A stretch of 64,000 nucleotides of DNA from Asterella californica. Lineage: Eukaryota; Streptophyta; Marchantiopsida; Marchantiales; Aytoniaceae. The notes under the pieces are model-generated. The model had not been told where the DNA came from, did not search any database, and saw nothing but the letters and a program-made list of their open reading frames with translations. The position numbers and the translations under genes are program-made. Shown here one piece after another: positions 34,747-46,646 of the stretch. Position 1 is the stretch's first letter, and every line of letters begins with the position of its first letter. The DNA is taken from assembly GCA_036924285.1 (NCBI GenBank), contig JAYKYS010000009.1:20316001-20380000 (forward strand). Direction: 5' to 3'.

Positions 34747-35588
34747 TTAAAGGTTTGAAGTTTAGTGAATAGATGCTAGATCCAACTTCGTTAAACTTGT
34801 TTTCATTTTCTGCTATGCGTTAGCATAGGTATAAGTCGATTGTGAAAAGTGGAAGAAGGGAATTTTTATAAGACTTTCCACACATACTCCATAGAGGCAT
34901 TTCTGAATCTATAAGTGCAAGAGTTACTAACAAACACACACTAATTTAATCCAGATAATAATTTACTACTTATCTTTTCCCAACAAAAAAGACAAGTAAG
35001 CTGAGAAGGGATAGATAATAATTTTCATATTCGCCTCATCCATCGGAAAATAGAGGATATGAATATAATATACATACCTAAACTGCAAGTTGAAAGAAAT
35101 GGAAATACAATGGATGGGATCGTCACAGCAGTTTCACAAAATACTTTCTCGTGTCTTCTTGTGATAACTAGTTCCGCTAAAGAAAATAGTCGATTCAAGA
35201 CCTTCACCAAGATTTGAAATGATTCTACGTGGTTATTATTTTATATTTATAAATAAATTCTATTTTTAATAATTATATATATTAATTTCTTTCGATAACA
35301 ACAAAGAGCTAAGTTTACAATGGAATTGCAGGGCTACGCGTGAGAGATTTATCCCATTCTTTTTTTTCTCCAATTTTCACGATTTCATCTGTCGGTTCTT
35401 GCTACTTCTTTTTTCTTTTCTATTTTCACAACGACTCTATCCTTCTTTTCTGCTGCATGATGAAAAAATCTCCCTTTCCTTACTGCTTTTCATAATCGAC
35501 TTATAACGATGCTAACGCATAGCAAAAAATGAAGACAAGTTCTCCGATGTTGTATCTAGCATCTATTCACTAAACTTTAAACCTTTAA
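34747..35588. mobile_element. TTAA-flanked element with TIRs of about 100 bp
   Basis: The sequence from 34751 (AGGTTTGAAGTTTAGTGAAT) inward for about 105 bp is the reverse complement, at roughly 85 percent by eye, of the sequence ending at 35584. Both contain GCTATGCGTTAGCAT. TTAA sits directly outside each end (34747-34750 and 35585-35588). The 834-bp body has no coding capacity and carries a double-hairpin motif. Non-autonomous DNA transposon; superfamily not assigned. Confidence 0.75.
34940..35072 (-). repeat. Double-hairpin motif, locus 4 (reverse orientation)
   Basis: TTTACTACTTATC pairs with GACAAGTAAG around the loop TTTTCCCAACAAAAAA. Then, after about 30 bp, CATATTCGCCTCATCC pairs loosely with ATAGAGGATATGAATAT. 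Lies inside the TTAA-flanked element. Confidence 0.6.
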
Positions 35589-37536
35589 CTGATTGCGTCG
35601 TTGATTGTGAGAGTGACACCCACACGTAAAATCATTTCAAGTATCACAATTAACGACTTGTCTGCGACCACAAATTGCTTTTTCATTATATCTAATATGA
35701 CTGGATAAGATCTGGTTTCTGTAACTTTGAACAATCTCACTATTCTATGTTTTCATTAAAAGAGAAACAATGTCGGCCTATGAAGAGCTGTGGAGTTTAT
35801 TGTATGGAATAGCAACTGGTCAGAAAGTTCTTCCTTGAGAAATATCGAAGATATGTCTTTAGAATGCTGGAAATAAAGAATCACAAGAGCAAGGAGCAGC
35901 AGTTTCAGAAACAAGATTTTTCTTATTCAGGGAAGCAAGGATCGGAGTCTATTTTTTAGTTTCTACTCATTTTGTAAGAAACAAAGGTGAAAAGTGAAGC
36001 TAAAATAATCAGTGAGATTCCAATGAAGGGAGATTTATGTATCCTTGGAGGTCACATCTAAAGGGTATTTAATAACCTTACAAGGTATATTAACCCAAAG
36101 AAATATCAAAAAAATACACATTAAAATAATGTTGAAGAACATATTCTTTATGTCTAATATGGAATCAGATCTTCATTGGACAATATTATCATCACTAGAA
36201 CTCTTGTATTAAGTCATCCTAAACTCAGAATCAAGCTTATCAATATTTTCAAGTTATAAAAGTTTACACTTAATTCGAGTCTTTAAACTCTCTATATAAC
36301 TCCATTATTGCTTCTCTCCGATGCTTTTATCTTTTCTTCTTTCTTTCTTTAGTATTTTTCTCTGTAACATTTATCTGATCTTTTTAATCTGCAATCACTA
36401 AGGCTTGAGGTTCCATCATATTTTCTCAAAATTTTTCTTTTGATCTCCATTCACCTATTCGTGGTACTTTTACTCTTAGCTCCCTGGTGAAATGAGATCC
36501 GCAATAGCCATGCGTATGTCTGCCATGGGAAGTCACTTATTATATTATCCTATACAACTTAATGAAGGATTTAGAAAACATGATTTATTATTATAATCAA
36601 TAGAATACTAATAAAAGATATATAAATGATGAAGGTATTGAGGAACAAATTAATTATGTAATAAACTATCTTAAATAGTAAAATAATATAATATAATATA
36701 AGTACAAAGAGTCAAAAAATTAGTTTATGTCTCACATGATGTTACTATGTTAAACTAAGTGACTTCCTTGATTCATCTACCATGTATTCACTGACAATAG
36801 AAATATAAATTTATTCGTCATCAAGCAGAGTCCATGGAGGAGAAGGAAGGAGACCCTTTTCTCTCAAGGACAAACATTGTCTATTTTGATGTCGTGCTCA
36901 ATAGTGATATCTCCCCTTGTGTACATTGAATTAGATTTCCTCCTGTGATAGAGATAGCTTGACCATAACTATATCTTGAAATACTTCCAATCAAACATTC
37001 AAATGCTGAGAAAGATCCAACGAAGACGCATGAAATACTCACGTACTCACAAGAAGATTGAAGATAGAATGCCTAACAAAGACACTCTCATCCTTTATAT
37101 ACTAGAGAGATAAATACAAAATAAGGTTGTACATCTTTTCCACCACTCACGAGTCATCACACAGATTGATTACTTGACATATTCACACAAAACACTCAAT
37201 TACCTATCCATGAACTTCACATGATCGCTGACATGGATCTTTTTCGGTTCCATCCTAATCGTGCAAGGTTGGTCTTACTAATAATTGTGTAAGATAAATC
37301 ATAAGTGAAGATAACTACTTTTCTTCTCTTGAGTAAAGCGCTAGACTAAGTCTTAGATCTAACAAGCTAAGGATGGTTACAAAGTAACCTCTTCTCACTT
37401 AAGTCGTCATGTCTTCGTTGCCATGGTCTCGCTCAAAACTCTTGAACTAAGACTGATGCATTCGTGAAATTTTTGACAAGTTCTTTATCTGCATCTTCTA
37501 AAGAATATTTTTTTTTGGCTGAAGAGTAAATTCTTC
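35589..37536. other. AT-rich stretch, nothing recognised
   Basis: No ORF of note, no repeat that I could pair with another part of the window. Confidence 0.4.
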
Positions 37537-37788
37537 TCATGCAGCAGCATGATCTTGGATGATCTCCTTCACATACTCTTGTAGCTCTGCTTTGATAAAA
37601 AGCTCAAATGTACTCACCATCTCTCTTTCTGGGACCTTATTCAACTCCATCTCTCGCGAACTTGGAGATGTTCTTCTGTCAAACTGATCTAGCATACTCC
37701 CAACAAATTGCAAAGGTTTGGTAGCCATTGCCTCTTTTTTTTCAACTGCTTGCTGTTGTTGCATTACCAACGCGAATATCTCAAGCAA
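37537..37788 (-). pseudogene. gag relic related to the 44-52 kb element
   Basis: An 83-codon minus-strand reading aligns with the Gag proteins at 45.4 and 60 kb: FALVMQQQQAVEKKEAMATKP corresponds to FSMFMQQQ...ERKEVLATKA, and MELNKVPEREMVSTFEL to MEVNKVHEKEMVENFEL. It ends early. It is the only coding trace beside repeat block L, copy 2. Confidence 0.7.
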
Positions 37789-37959
37789 TCACATATCAGA
37801 CTGTGAAAGCTTGATCATCTTTAGAGCCTCTCCAGATGTAGAAGTCTCATCCATGAATTGAGATAAGATTTCAACGTCTAAGGTTGCAAAATCTAAAATA
37901 TATCTCTCAATCCCAGATGTTCAAATCGAGTTCACTAACTCTCATCGAGCGTGACTTTA

Positions 37960-38110
37960 TGTATGAAAATACATCGGGTATCTGGTTGTAGAGAGATATA
38001 ACAAGACCTTGGACCAACTCGTCAAAAAATTTATGGCCACTATCCAATCGATCTGACTTTATCTCGACTCTAGCATCTATTTGTCTTGGTTTCTACCGAC
38101 CTAACTTGAC
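37960..38110 (-). repeat. Flank X', inverted copy of 1397-1590
   Basis: Reverse complement of the flank at 1397-1590 with scattered differences. Lies between the gag relic and block L. Confidence 0.65.
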
Positions 38111-38208
38111 ATTAAGTGTAACACACGTGCATCACATAATACACTTGAGCGTTCAATCACGCTCTAGTATAAGAAGGATCCGTACATGATAAACAAATGC
38201 TTTAGTTC

Positions 38209-39670
38209 ACAAAAGCACCTCCAAACAGTCCCTTAGGCCGGCTAGTGCACTTACAATAATCTCTTTACTAATTTTCCACGATAAATGATCTCAAATGGAC
38301 AATTCTGACCTTCTACAATTTGCTGATATGAACTCCATTCAAAATGAATCTTACAAAATGGATAGCTTACTGTACAAGCTTTCTTATGATATTGATAACA
38401 GATTGACTAGATCAAGATAACTCTTATGATAATAGATCGAAATTGATCATTTCTAACACTTATAACATGAAACTCTCAACCCTTCATCCTAACCCGCATG
38501 TTTGATCTAAGTTTTTAGTGATCAAACAAGCTTCAAATTAGACATGCATCATATCACTAGAAAGCTTGTCTTCTAGAACTCTCAACAAGGTATGCACGCA
38601 ACAAGCGACCATTCAGCTCGGAACGTGGCGTCAAAAATAAAAGTATCTTGTAGTTAGAGATTCCTGGTCAGCAACTTCGACATAATGTAACGTTTTCTCT
38701 TATTATGATTTATACGTTAAATTGACAACATAGCTCTCTTAACTCACTTGCAGCACCTCCAAGAAGTTTCACCTCCAAACCTCATGTCGTTTGTTCAAGG
38801 TCGTCCAAGAGATGAAATCACTCTTCTTCTTCAAAACCCGCCACGTTGTAATCTGAACTTCGATAACTTATTGCTCCCAACTCGAACTTCCAATTGGACT
38901 TAAACTTCACAAGGAATTCTCTTTGACCCCTCACTACTACTCTCTAACTACTACCCTTTGAAATTTCAGTTTCAAAACCCAAACCAGTTGCTTGAAATGG
39001 ACCAAACCTTTTGTATGTGCTAATTTATGAGCTTTACAGACCCCGATGGTTAACATGTATGACCCCAACAAATTCTCTTAATCAAATGAGCTAAAATTTC
39101 ACAAGAAGTAAGTTGTTAGGGCACAATCAAATCCTAAAAACTGTCACTCAAAGATTCAACTCCATGCTCATGGAGCAACTCAACCCTTGAATCCAAGCAA
39201 AACGGTTTTACTTCTACTTCTCAACTGTTACAGCCAACTTCAGTTGACCATTTCAAGATCAAACCCAGTCCAAATGTAGGACTAATTTACTTTTGTATAA
39301 CCAGCATGACGTCAACTATCCAACCCCTTTGACAATATCAAAAGATAATCTCTCAAACTCTTGAGGCACTCAAAAATGTGCTTCGAGGTACTGATTCGAT
39401 CCCCTTGGTTTTGAATGACCATGACTCCACACTCAAAACTCCAACTCGATGGATCTTCCCTTCCAAATCATAGCTCAGCTCAAGATAATTCTAACGAGAT
39501 CTCACACTTTGCGAATGATCTCCGAGAAGGCATTCAAAACTCCAAAATCGTCCCTAGAACTTGGATGAACTTGATTCGTCAAAATTGTACCAATGAGAAA
39601 GAAGAGATCACTTTATTTCCCTTGGCACTATAGATCGAGTTGTAACCCTAAAACACTCTCACACTTTCAA
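38209..39670. repeat. Dispersed repeat block L, copy 2
   Basis: Collinear with 1-1395. Differences include small insertions (for example TAGAGATTCCTGGTCAGC near 38657). No coding content. Likely an LTR or leader of a decayed retroelement on the minus strand, given the gag relic, but the ends are not resolved. Confidence 0.7.
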
Positions 39671-40236
39671 AGCTTGAACCAAAATACTTCATACCCTAAA
39701 CCTAACACCTGATAATCATCCTCGCCGAGCGATAGAAATAATAATGACACAAAAATACGCGAGATTCAGTATAAAGTCAAGATAATGACCTTGGATCGAC
39801 CTATGAGAGAAGATACGAAAAAAGAAATGAAGAAGTCATCACTTGATTACACTATTCTTCATCAAAGTTCCTTGTTATCCACACACGATGATTGATCTTC
39901 CTTCGACAGTGATATCAGATATCAACCCAAACACTATAGATCGATTTGTAACCTTAAAACACTCTCACACCTTCAAAGCTTGAACCAAAATACTTCAGAC
40001 CCTAAACTTAACACATGATAATCATCCTCGCCGAACGATAGAAATAATAATGACACAAAAATACACAAGATTCAATACAAAGTCAAGATAATGACCTTGC
40101 ATCGATCTATGAGAGAAGATACGACAAAAGAAAATGAGGAAGCCATCATTTGATTACAATATTCTTCACCAAAGTTCTTTGCTATCCACACATGATGATT
40201 GATCTTTCTCCGACAGTGACATTGGATATCAACCCA
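39626..40236. repeat. Tandem duplication, 306-bp unit
   Basis: Unit 1 starts at CACTATAGATCGAGTTGTAAC (39626), unit 2 at CACTATAGATCGATTTGTAAC (39932), each ending near ATATCAACCCA. They differ at a few percent of positions by eye. Each unit contains a segment weakly similar to flank X. Confidence 0.9.
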
Positions 40237-41580
40237 GACGTTGAAAGGAACGTTGACTAGAAAGTTCAGGTCCATTCACTCGTCAGAGTAAGATGAACAC
40301 AGTCAGGTCTCAATTCTCCCCGTACATGACAATCGGCAAGATCACTGGAGTAAGCAAGTCCATCATCCTCCTCATGAACTCTTCATCAAAGTAAGCAACA
40401 AACCACTGTCTATCGCAATGGATATAGTGAAGCTTGATACGGAATGGATTCAAGAATGAGAGATCTGAAACTTGGATCAATCTTCCATCCTCGTAGCTCC
40501 TCATCCATCATGTAAACACTAAGAAACACTCGTGAAACACCAAGCAAGGAAGAATATCCCATGAACTCTCAATCTATCTTAGACACAAAATTGACAATAA
40601 GAGCCAATCACACGAATGTCCACGAATCAGTGAGTTGGAACGTCTCATTATCGTACGATCTCACATCTCAGATACCCGTGAACTTGACACGTAATACGTC
40701 GTCAAGCGAGTTTCACGGAAAGGTTCACGGAACAAATAAATCAACACAATACAAGTTTTGTTTTAAATTCATATATGAGCAGTGTCACAACACGACATCC
40801 ACCCCCTTTAAACTTGCACTTCCTCAAGCATACGCCACAAACACTTACAAGTTGTGGAGAACGTCATATAACTTCTTTGATGACAGTTCTTGTGGATAGT
40901 TCGTGAATTATTTAGATCGTATATTTAAAAAAGAGACACATGAAAAACTAGATGGATTTTCATATGTGAAAGAAGCTCTAGTTTATATGCTACGACACTA
41001 ATACGCTTGAGAATAGAAAAAGGGATAATGAAGCAAAGGTTGAGCTTCTTAGCTCCTACCAGTGGGAGGTTGTATATAGCCCGTCTGATCTCCGAATATA
41101 AACTCCACTTCTCAACGATGAACATCCACATATTACTTTCGATAATTTTGTGCAATATGTATTTTTTTCATCCCACAATGGATGTCTTTCTTGGATTTGT
41201 TCCACAAACTCATTCACTCTAGCTACTTTGGTTGTAGAGTGTAAATGTTTGATTGTGCGAATCAGATTAGAAAGTCAATGAATGCTTTCCATGCATGAGA
41301 CAAAAAGGTGTTTGATGAAGCAAAGGTTGAGCTTGAAGAGAAAGTGTCGTCTGTGTAAAGCATTTAACGACTTGTTGTTGAATACAACTGGTAGGTTTTA
41401 AATTATAAGGCTTTTTCAAGATCTTTGAACCATCTTAATGGAGGAGAAAGAGAAGAAGCATATGAGAACAAACCTCGGGGAAACGAAGATTACAGTAGAA
41501 TCATCTTGTGACCTTTTCTTCATTCAAACGAAGAAAAGCGAGAAAGGAAACAAATGAGTGAAAGCAAATGGATTGAGGAG
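40237..41580. other. Degenerate stretch, no gene supported
   Basis: A minus ORF at 40310-40504 (MRSYEDGRLIQVSDLSFLNP) and a plus ORF at 40561-40899 have no recognisable domain. The phrase FDEAKVELEEK near 41310 could belong to the polyprotein whose protease follows. Confidence 0.35.
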
Positions 41581-41990
41581 AAGGATAACTCAACTCATTC
41601 TGACAGATTGAGAACTAGAAGGAATCAAAGTAAGAGTGTTGATTGATCCAAGAGTTACAGAAAAATTCTTATCTTGTTATGTGGTTATGAAACTTGGGTT
41701 ATTGTTAGAGAAGGATGAAAACAAAAAAGTGGAATTGTCAAAGATCAAACTCAACAGTTGAAACACTGGCAAGAGAGGTGGAACTCTCAATGGGTAAATA
41801 TATGAGAAGATTGAGTGATGAGTGACTAAATTAGCTTGTTATGATGTCATTTTGGGAATGCTCTGGATGGAATAACATAATCCAATGATGGATTGAAGAA
41901 GGAATATTGTGAAGAATAATGAGTGGAAGATATTTAAAAACAGAGTGAGATCTCAATATATAAATTTACTTGTTCATGTGATAGGCTTAA
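41580..41990 (+). pseudogene. Retropepsin relic of a Ty3/gypsy element
   Basis: Around 41630 the reading VRVLIDPRVTEKFLSCYVVMKLGL matches the start of a Ty3 protease with the Asp-Ser/Thr-Gly active site changed to Asp-Pro-Arg. About 80 codons later comes YDVILGMLWME, a stop, HNPMMD, corresponding to the ILG-x-x-W-L motif. Several stops lie between. No reverse transcriptase follows. Confidence 0.6.
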
Positions 41991-42458
41991 TCGTCATTCA
42001 TCATAAGAATGACAGTGATGATCATATGTATAAAATTTTTAACTTTTACTATTTATTTCTTCTATATTATATATTTTTAAAATCAGTATAATTATGAATA
42101 CAAGGTTACGGTTATCTAGAAAGAAAAGTCTTTGAAATCTTTTCTTTCGTCACGAGTAAGGAGAAGCTATGAGCAGATCTGTTTACGGATCTTCCTTAGG
42201 ATAAAGAAATATAACACACAATTTTCTTTCTAGGGAAATCCTTAGGTGACTGACGTTATGTGGTAAAATCTGAACCTTGTAGGTAGTCATACAGATGACT
42301 TAATGGTCTAATAGACGTTTTCTTGGATTCTCAGGAGCAAGCAATGGAGCTATCTCTAGTCTATACCATATGGAGGAGAAGGAAATATACTATGGTGATC
42401 TATACTATAGTTAGCACCACTTACAAGTACATATATTGACCATGCACTCCAATTGCAT

Positions 42459-42552
42459 ATATATTCACCCTCTTCCAAGTTTGAAAGAGGGGGAATATGC
42501 ATGTGGTTTAATTTATCACATAACCCTTCTGTTGAGAAGCGTAAGTAATAAA
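42459..42552 (+). repeat. Double-hairpin motif, locus 5
   Basis: ATATTCACCCTCTTCC pairs with GAAAGAGGGGGAATATG around AAGTTT. Then GGTTTAATTTATCACATAAC and a second stem CCCTTCT with AGAAGCG around GTTG. Best-preserved first stem of the family together with locus 2. Confidence 0.6.
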
Positions 42553-43294
42553 GTAAACTATTCTCGATTATTTGCTTCTAGCCTCTCGCACATATACCAT
42601 TTGTAGTTCATTTGGGTTTCCTTGCATTGTGGATTATGCCGGTATGTTCATGCATCTCCAAATTCATCTAACGTTTAACATGTACTACTTGTGGAAAAAC
42701 TGATAAGTCTTTAAAGTTTCCATATTACTTTCTCATCTACTATTACAAATCTGTTTTCCTTCAGACTTGACGGAGGAATTGTTTTCCTTTAGAGCCTATT
42801 CCAATGATATGTGAGAAAAACTCGTGAGTGATTGTAAGAGACAAACATGATACAGTTTGATGTTTTTGGTTGTTTGTGTGCAGATTTGCGTGTTTACGTT
42901 AACTCCGATCAGAGTCAACCATTGGTACGTGGACCTCTGGTACGTGGACATATGACATATAGTACGGTACGGATGTTTTTGCATTTCTAGAGTTGCATAC
43001 TACCTAGCTAGCCTTCTGAGCCTATGTATGCTCTGCCACCATACTCATCCTATATCATCGTCTTTTGAAGCTCCTTAGTTCTCATATGGGGACTCTAGAT
43101 GATGACTTCATACGGTTGGGACTAGATTTCTTTTTTCTGAGAGTTGCAATATTGCAGTAGTGACTTGTTAGATCTGTTATTGCAGTAGTGACCTCTACAA
43201 GATCACTCACCTTTATTTATCTACTCCGGACCAATATAGAATTAAGAGACGTCATTTGGAGTAGATCTCTACCATGTGGAGAAGGACCTTTCAC
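42553..43294. other. AT-rich stretch, nothing recognised
   Basis: No ORF of note. Confidence 0.4.
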
Positions 43295-43873
43295 ATGCAT
43301 GATATTGAGACATGTAGCTTTTCTCCGGCCAAGACCCATGTAGTCGAGCGCTTGGTGATAGACAAGAACTTGTTCTCAAAGGGTAGTAGGACCAAGAGAT
43401 GATGGATTGTGGATCACCTCTTGGATCTTAAGTTAGCATCCCTTTGTCATGTCTTCCTGATCTTCTTCTACCATGAGAAGAAGACATTCATTCATGATTG
43501 GGAGATCCTCTTCATGGAGAGAGTGCTAGATGAGGACTTGATAGATTGAGGGTGCATTTTCCATGAGTATACACAAGAGTTACCTAGGAAGGTGGGTAAT
43601 GCCTCCGTTGGATATTTACCTGCTTTCTTAATATTCTTGGATCAGCTTGGAGAATTCTTGGATCAGCAGGAGATGACCTTGGAAGAGACAATGCTCTTAT
43701 TATCCGCTGCGTCTTTCCCTAGTACACGTGCTGCTCCAGGAAAGGACTCCATCCAAGGAGTAGAGGTTGAAAGAGCTCTTGTCACTATGAGCAAGGAGAT
43801 TCAAGATTTTGATCGGTTGGTAGACTCCTTAGACCTTCTCGAGGATGAAAAGATATACTTTGTGCAACAATAG
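43295..43873 (+). pseudogene. Unrecognised ORF, 193 codons, two TGA stops
   Basis: From ATG 43295 one frame runs to 43873 with only two stops, both TGA. The peptide includes THVVERLVIDKNLF, HEKKTFIHDWEILFMERVLDED and an acidic C-terminal half (FLDQLGEFLDQQEMTLEETM, FDRLVDSLDLLEDEK). I do not recognise it; it could be part of a transposon or retroelement gag region or a decayed host gene. The 44 kb element is inserted 139 bp downstream. At least the first stop could derive from CGA by C-to-T change. Confidence 0.45.
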
Positions 43874-44008
43874 GTGGACGTCATTGCATGGTTGTGCTAG
43901 CTTGGGGAGAGTTCCGCTCACACACCCAAGAAGAGCACCAGAAACAAGGGTGTCTCCATAGCGGATAGCAGCATGACTCTTACTTTTGTGACCACCCTTA
44001 TCGTTCGT

Positions 44009-44012
44009 ACGT
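44009..44012 (+). repeat. Target-site duplication, left (ACGT)
   Basis: Matches 52566-52569, directly outside the LTR ends. Confidence 0.6.
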
Positions 44013-45292
44013 TGTCGCGCTACTTGGCGGCTACATGTTATATTTCTACTCCGACGCTTGAGTTTAGTAGTTCTAGAAGTTAGCTTATATTACTTCTAGT
44101 CGTTTATGTATATGTTTGACATCTTTGCATACGGTGTTAACACTATTTTGAGTCTTAGTAGGTTGATTACCATGTTGATAGGGCTTAAGCTCATGGGTTG
44201 TATTTGCGTGTCGCCCATGCACGCTTTCTAGCTGATTTAAGTTATTTTTCGGGGCTACGTGTCGTTTTAAGTAATTTAAGTTTTACGCTGGCACTCTAGG
44301 GGGCTTGACGTGGTAGCCTATGAGTAAAACTAAGTTGCCACGTGGTTTAGGGTACTAAAGGACAACCAAGTGGAGCTATGGACTCCCATTGGTCCGTTTT
44401 TGTCTTTTGTTAAACTCTAAATTTAGAAACAGAGCTCTAGAGTGGAGTTCGAGCATTTGGTGAGGGATCTTGGAAATCTGAGAGCACAGGGAGAGAGGTC
44501 TCGTCATGCCAAGCACTTCCAGTGAAAATTTCGATCGATTTGAGTCAATAAAGACGGAGTTATGAGCAATTGAAGTTCGGATTGTGCTAGAATTGAATCA
44601 TTTTGGTTGGATTTAGGGTTTTCAGTGTCACTCGCAGCAGATTAGAGGAAATTGCTTCAAAACTTCGAGGTTGTGTTCTCTGCCAGCAGGGCTATGATTT
44701 CACAAAAAGTTTCATATCGATTGAGCAACTGAGTAATTCAGGGCGGCCGCTGAAGCTGAGGGGGTCTGAAAAGCTCTTAATCTAGAGCAGCGACTTCAGA
44801 GGAGGAGATCTACAGTTCTGTGTACATTCAGGAGTCCCAACTTCACAAGGATGTTCAGCACCCTGTAGACTGCAAATCCTGTAAGAAACTTCGAAATTGA
44901 TCGAGCCAAACTCCTGTTATAGGTCGAAATAGCCAGCTAGGTACCAGAAATTGCCGTAGTTTTCTTGCTCAAAACTTTTCTGTTCATATCTCCGTGTCAG
45001 AATTTGATCTCAGGCTGAAATTTCGTCTGTGAGTTCAGTAGTACCTCATTTGCATGTAGGGGAAGTTTAGAGGTCTAAACCTTCATAGTTTTCCTCCCCG
45101 TGAGTCAAAGTTCACCGCCGAATCCTATTACTGCCAGCTGGACCTGAATTTCGCCTTCTGGGTATATTACTAGATCTTACACATCTGTGTGAGTGTTTAT
45201 AGCCCTATTGTGACCTGAAAGCCAACCTCTTGAGTGAACAACCACAGCCAGAAGCCCGGCGCTTTCCTAGGTAGACGGATTACACTCCGACA
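44013..45292 (+). repeat. 5' LTR of the young Ty3/gypsy element
   Basis: 1,280 bp, starting TGTCGCGC and ending CTCCGACA (short inverted TGTCG/CGACA). Compared by eye with the 3' LTR of the same length, I find four differences, three of them in the first 15 bases. A 60-codon ORF inside both LTRs (44603, 51876) is a passenger. Confidence 0.92.
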
Positions 45293-45303
45293 TACTCTCT
45301 TTT

Positions 45304-45321
45304 TGGTGAACTCGACGTGAA
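45304..45321 (+). promoter_or_regulatory. Primer-binding site
   Basis: TGGTGAACTCGACGTGAA, 11 bp after the LTR. The identical 18 nt lie, in minus orientation, 4 bp inside the 5' LTR of the nested element (plus 60307-60324). The TGG start fits pairing with a tRNA CCA end; the tRNA is not the usual initiator Met. Confidence 0.75.
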
Positions 45322-45368
45322 ACACCTAGGGTGGGAGTTTTCTTAAGAGTGTTACAGGATCAGATATC

Positions 45369-46646
45369 ATGGCCAACCAAGGATCATCAAGTGGAGGTGC
45401 TGCTGCTGCTCAGCAACCTATTCAGTTTGATGCTGCTACGATGAAGATGTTCCAGGCTTTTTCCATGTTCATGCAGCAGCAGTAGAGCACAGAGAGGAAG
45501 GAGGTGTTAGCAACCAAGGCGTTGCAATCTGTGGTGCACCAGATGGACCAGTTCAAGGGTACAGATATTTCCAAGTATGTGCGATACTATGCTAGGGAGA
45601 TGGAGGTGAACAAGGTGCATGAGAAGGAGATGGTGGAGAACTTTGAGCTTGCTGTTGTCCCTGAGATTCGTGGGCGTGTGAAGGAGCTCAAGCAGCAGCA
45701 AGGACAGAGTTGGGAGAGCTTTATGCGAGCTTTGAAGGAGGAGTACTACACTGAAGATTCAGAGAGGGTGACCAAGAGAACGTTCTTGGAGTGGGTGGTT
45801 AAGCCCAACAAAGGTTTGTCTGTAAATGAGTTGTTAAGGGAATTTGATCGTCAGTATGCTCAGCTTTCTAGGACAGAAAAGCTTACATTAGAGGTGGAGA
45901 AGACCGAGCTTTTCCTACAAGCAGCGGACGTGACTATTCAGGAGAAGCTTGAGCTGTTGCTGGAAGACAAGAGTGAGGAGAGAGGATTGAAGACTGACTG
46001 GAAGGAGGTTGAAGAGGCTGTCTCTTTGCTGACCAAGAGACAGAGAAGAAGGGACAAGGTGGTGGTAAGTGAAGCAGCACCTCTGATAATTCCTGTCAAG
46101 CAGTTGCCTGCTAAGCCCGCTTTGGTAATTGCTAGAGAGGAAGACTCACCGCTTGATGAGTTGATTAAGGGTATGAAGGAGCTTAAGCTTAAGCTCACTA
46201 GGTTAGAAGAGAAGGAGCAGAATGTACAGCCTGCTATGCAGAGACCTCAGATGAGAGAAGGCTTTGTTCATCGTTGTATATGGTGTGATAGCCTAGACCA
46301 TGTAAGAAGAGATTGTAGGGAGTTTTCAGATGCATTGAGGAATGATCTTATCTTCTTCAAAGATGGTAAGATCCATTTGAGAGAGACTGGGATGATGCTG
46401 GGAACCAACTTTGGCAAGGGTGGTATGAAGAGACTTGTGAATGATATATCAGCATCACATGCTGTTTCTCTTGTGAATGCTGCTACGTGTGGAGTGAAAG
46501 TGGAAATGGAGAGAGAGAAAGGGACTACTGGGTTGTGGTCAGATGTAGTGCGGTCCGTAGCTATGAAAAAACTTTTTTTTATTTTAAAACCAAAAAAATG
46601 CAGAGCTAGACAAGGATGTGCTACGAAGGGTTGGCAACTCAATTAG
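45369..46646 (+). pseudogene. gag
   Basis: ATG 45369 (MANQGSSSGG) leads through a Gln run to TAG at 45483, then stays open to 46646. The capsid-like core (LQSVVHQMDQFKGTDISKYV ... LFLQAADVTIQEKLELLLED) aligns along its length with the minus-strand Gag at 58.5-60.2 kb. One zinc knuckle, CIWCDSLDHVRRDC (C-x2-C-x4-H-x4-C), lies near 46280. The last 20 or so codons (after the A/T runs at 46566-46598) are out of register: the homologous continuation is in the next frame from 46588. A 1-base insertion in an A7 run (46592-46598) would explain this. Confidence 0.85.

Noticed and set aside
34747..35588. Naming the TTAA element piggyBac
   Set aside because: Terminal bases do not fit and AT-rich DNA gives TTAA by chance; no transposase seen.
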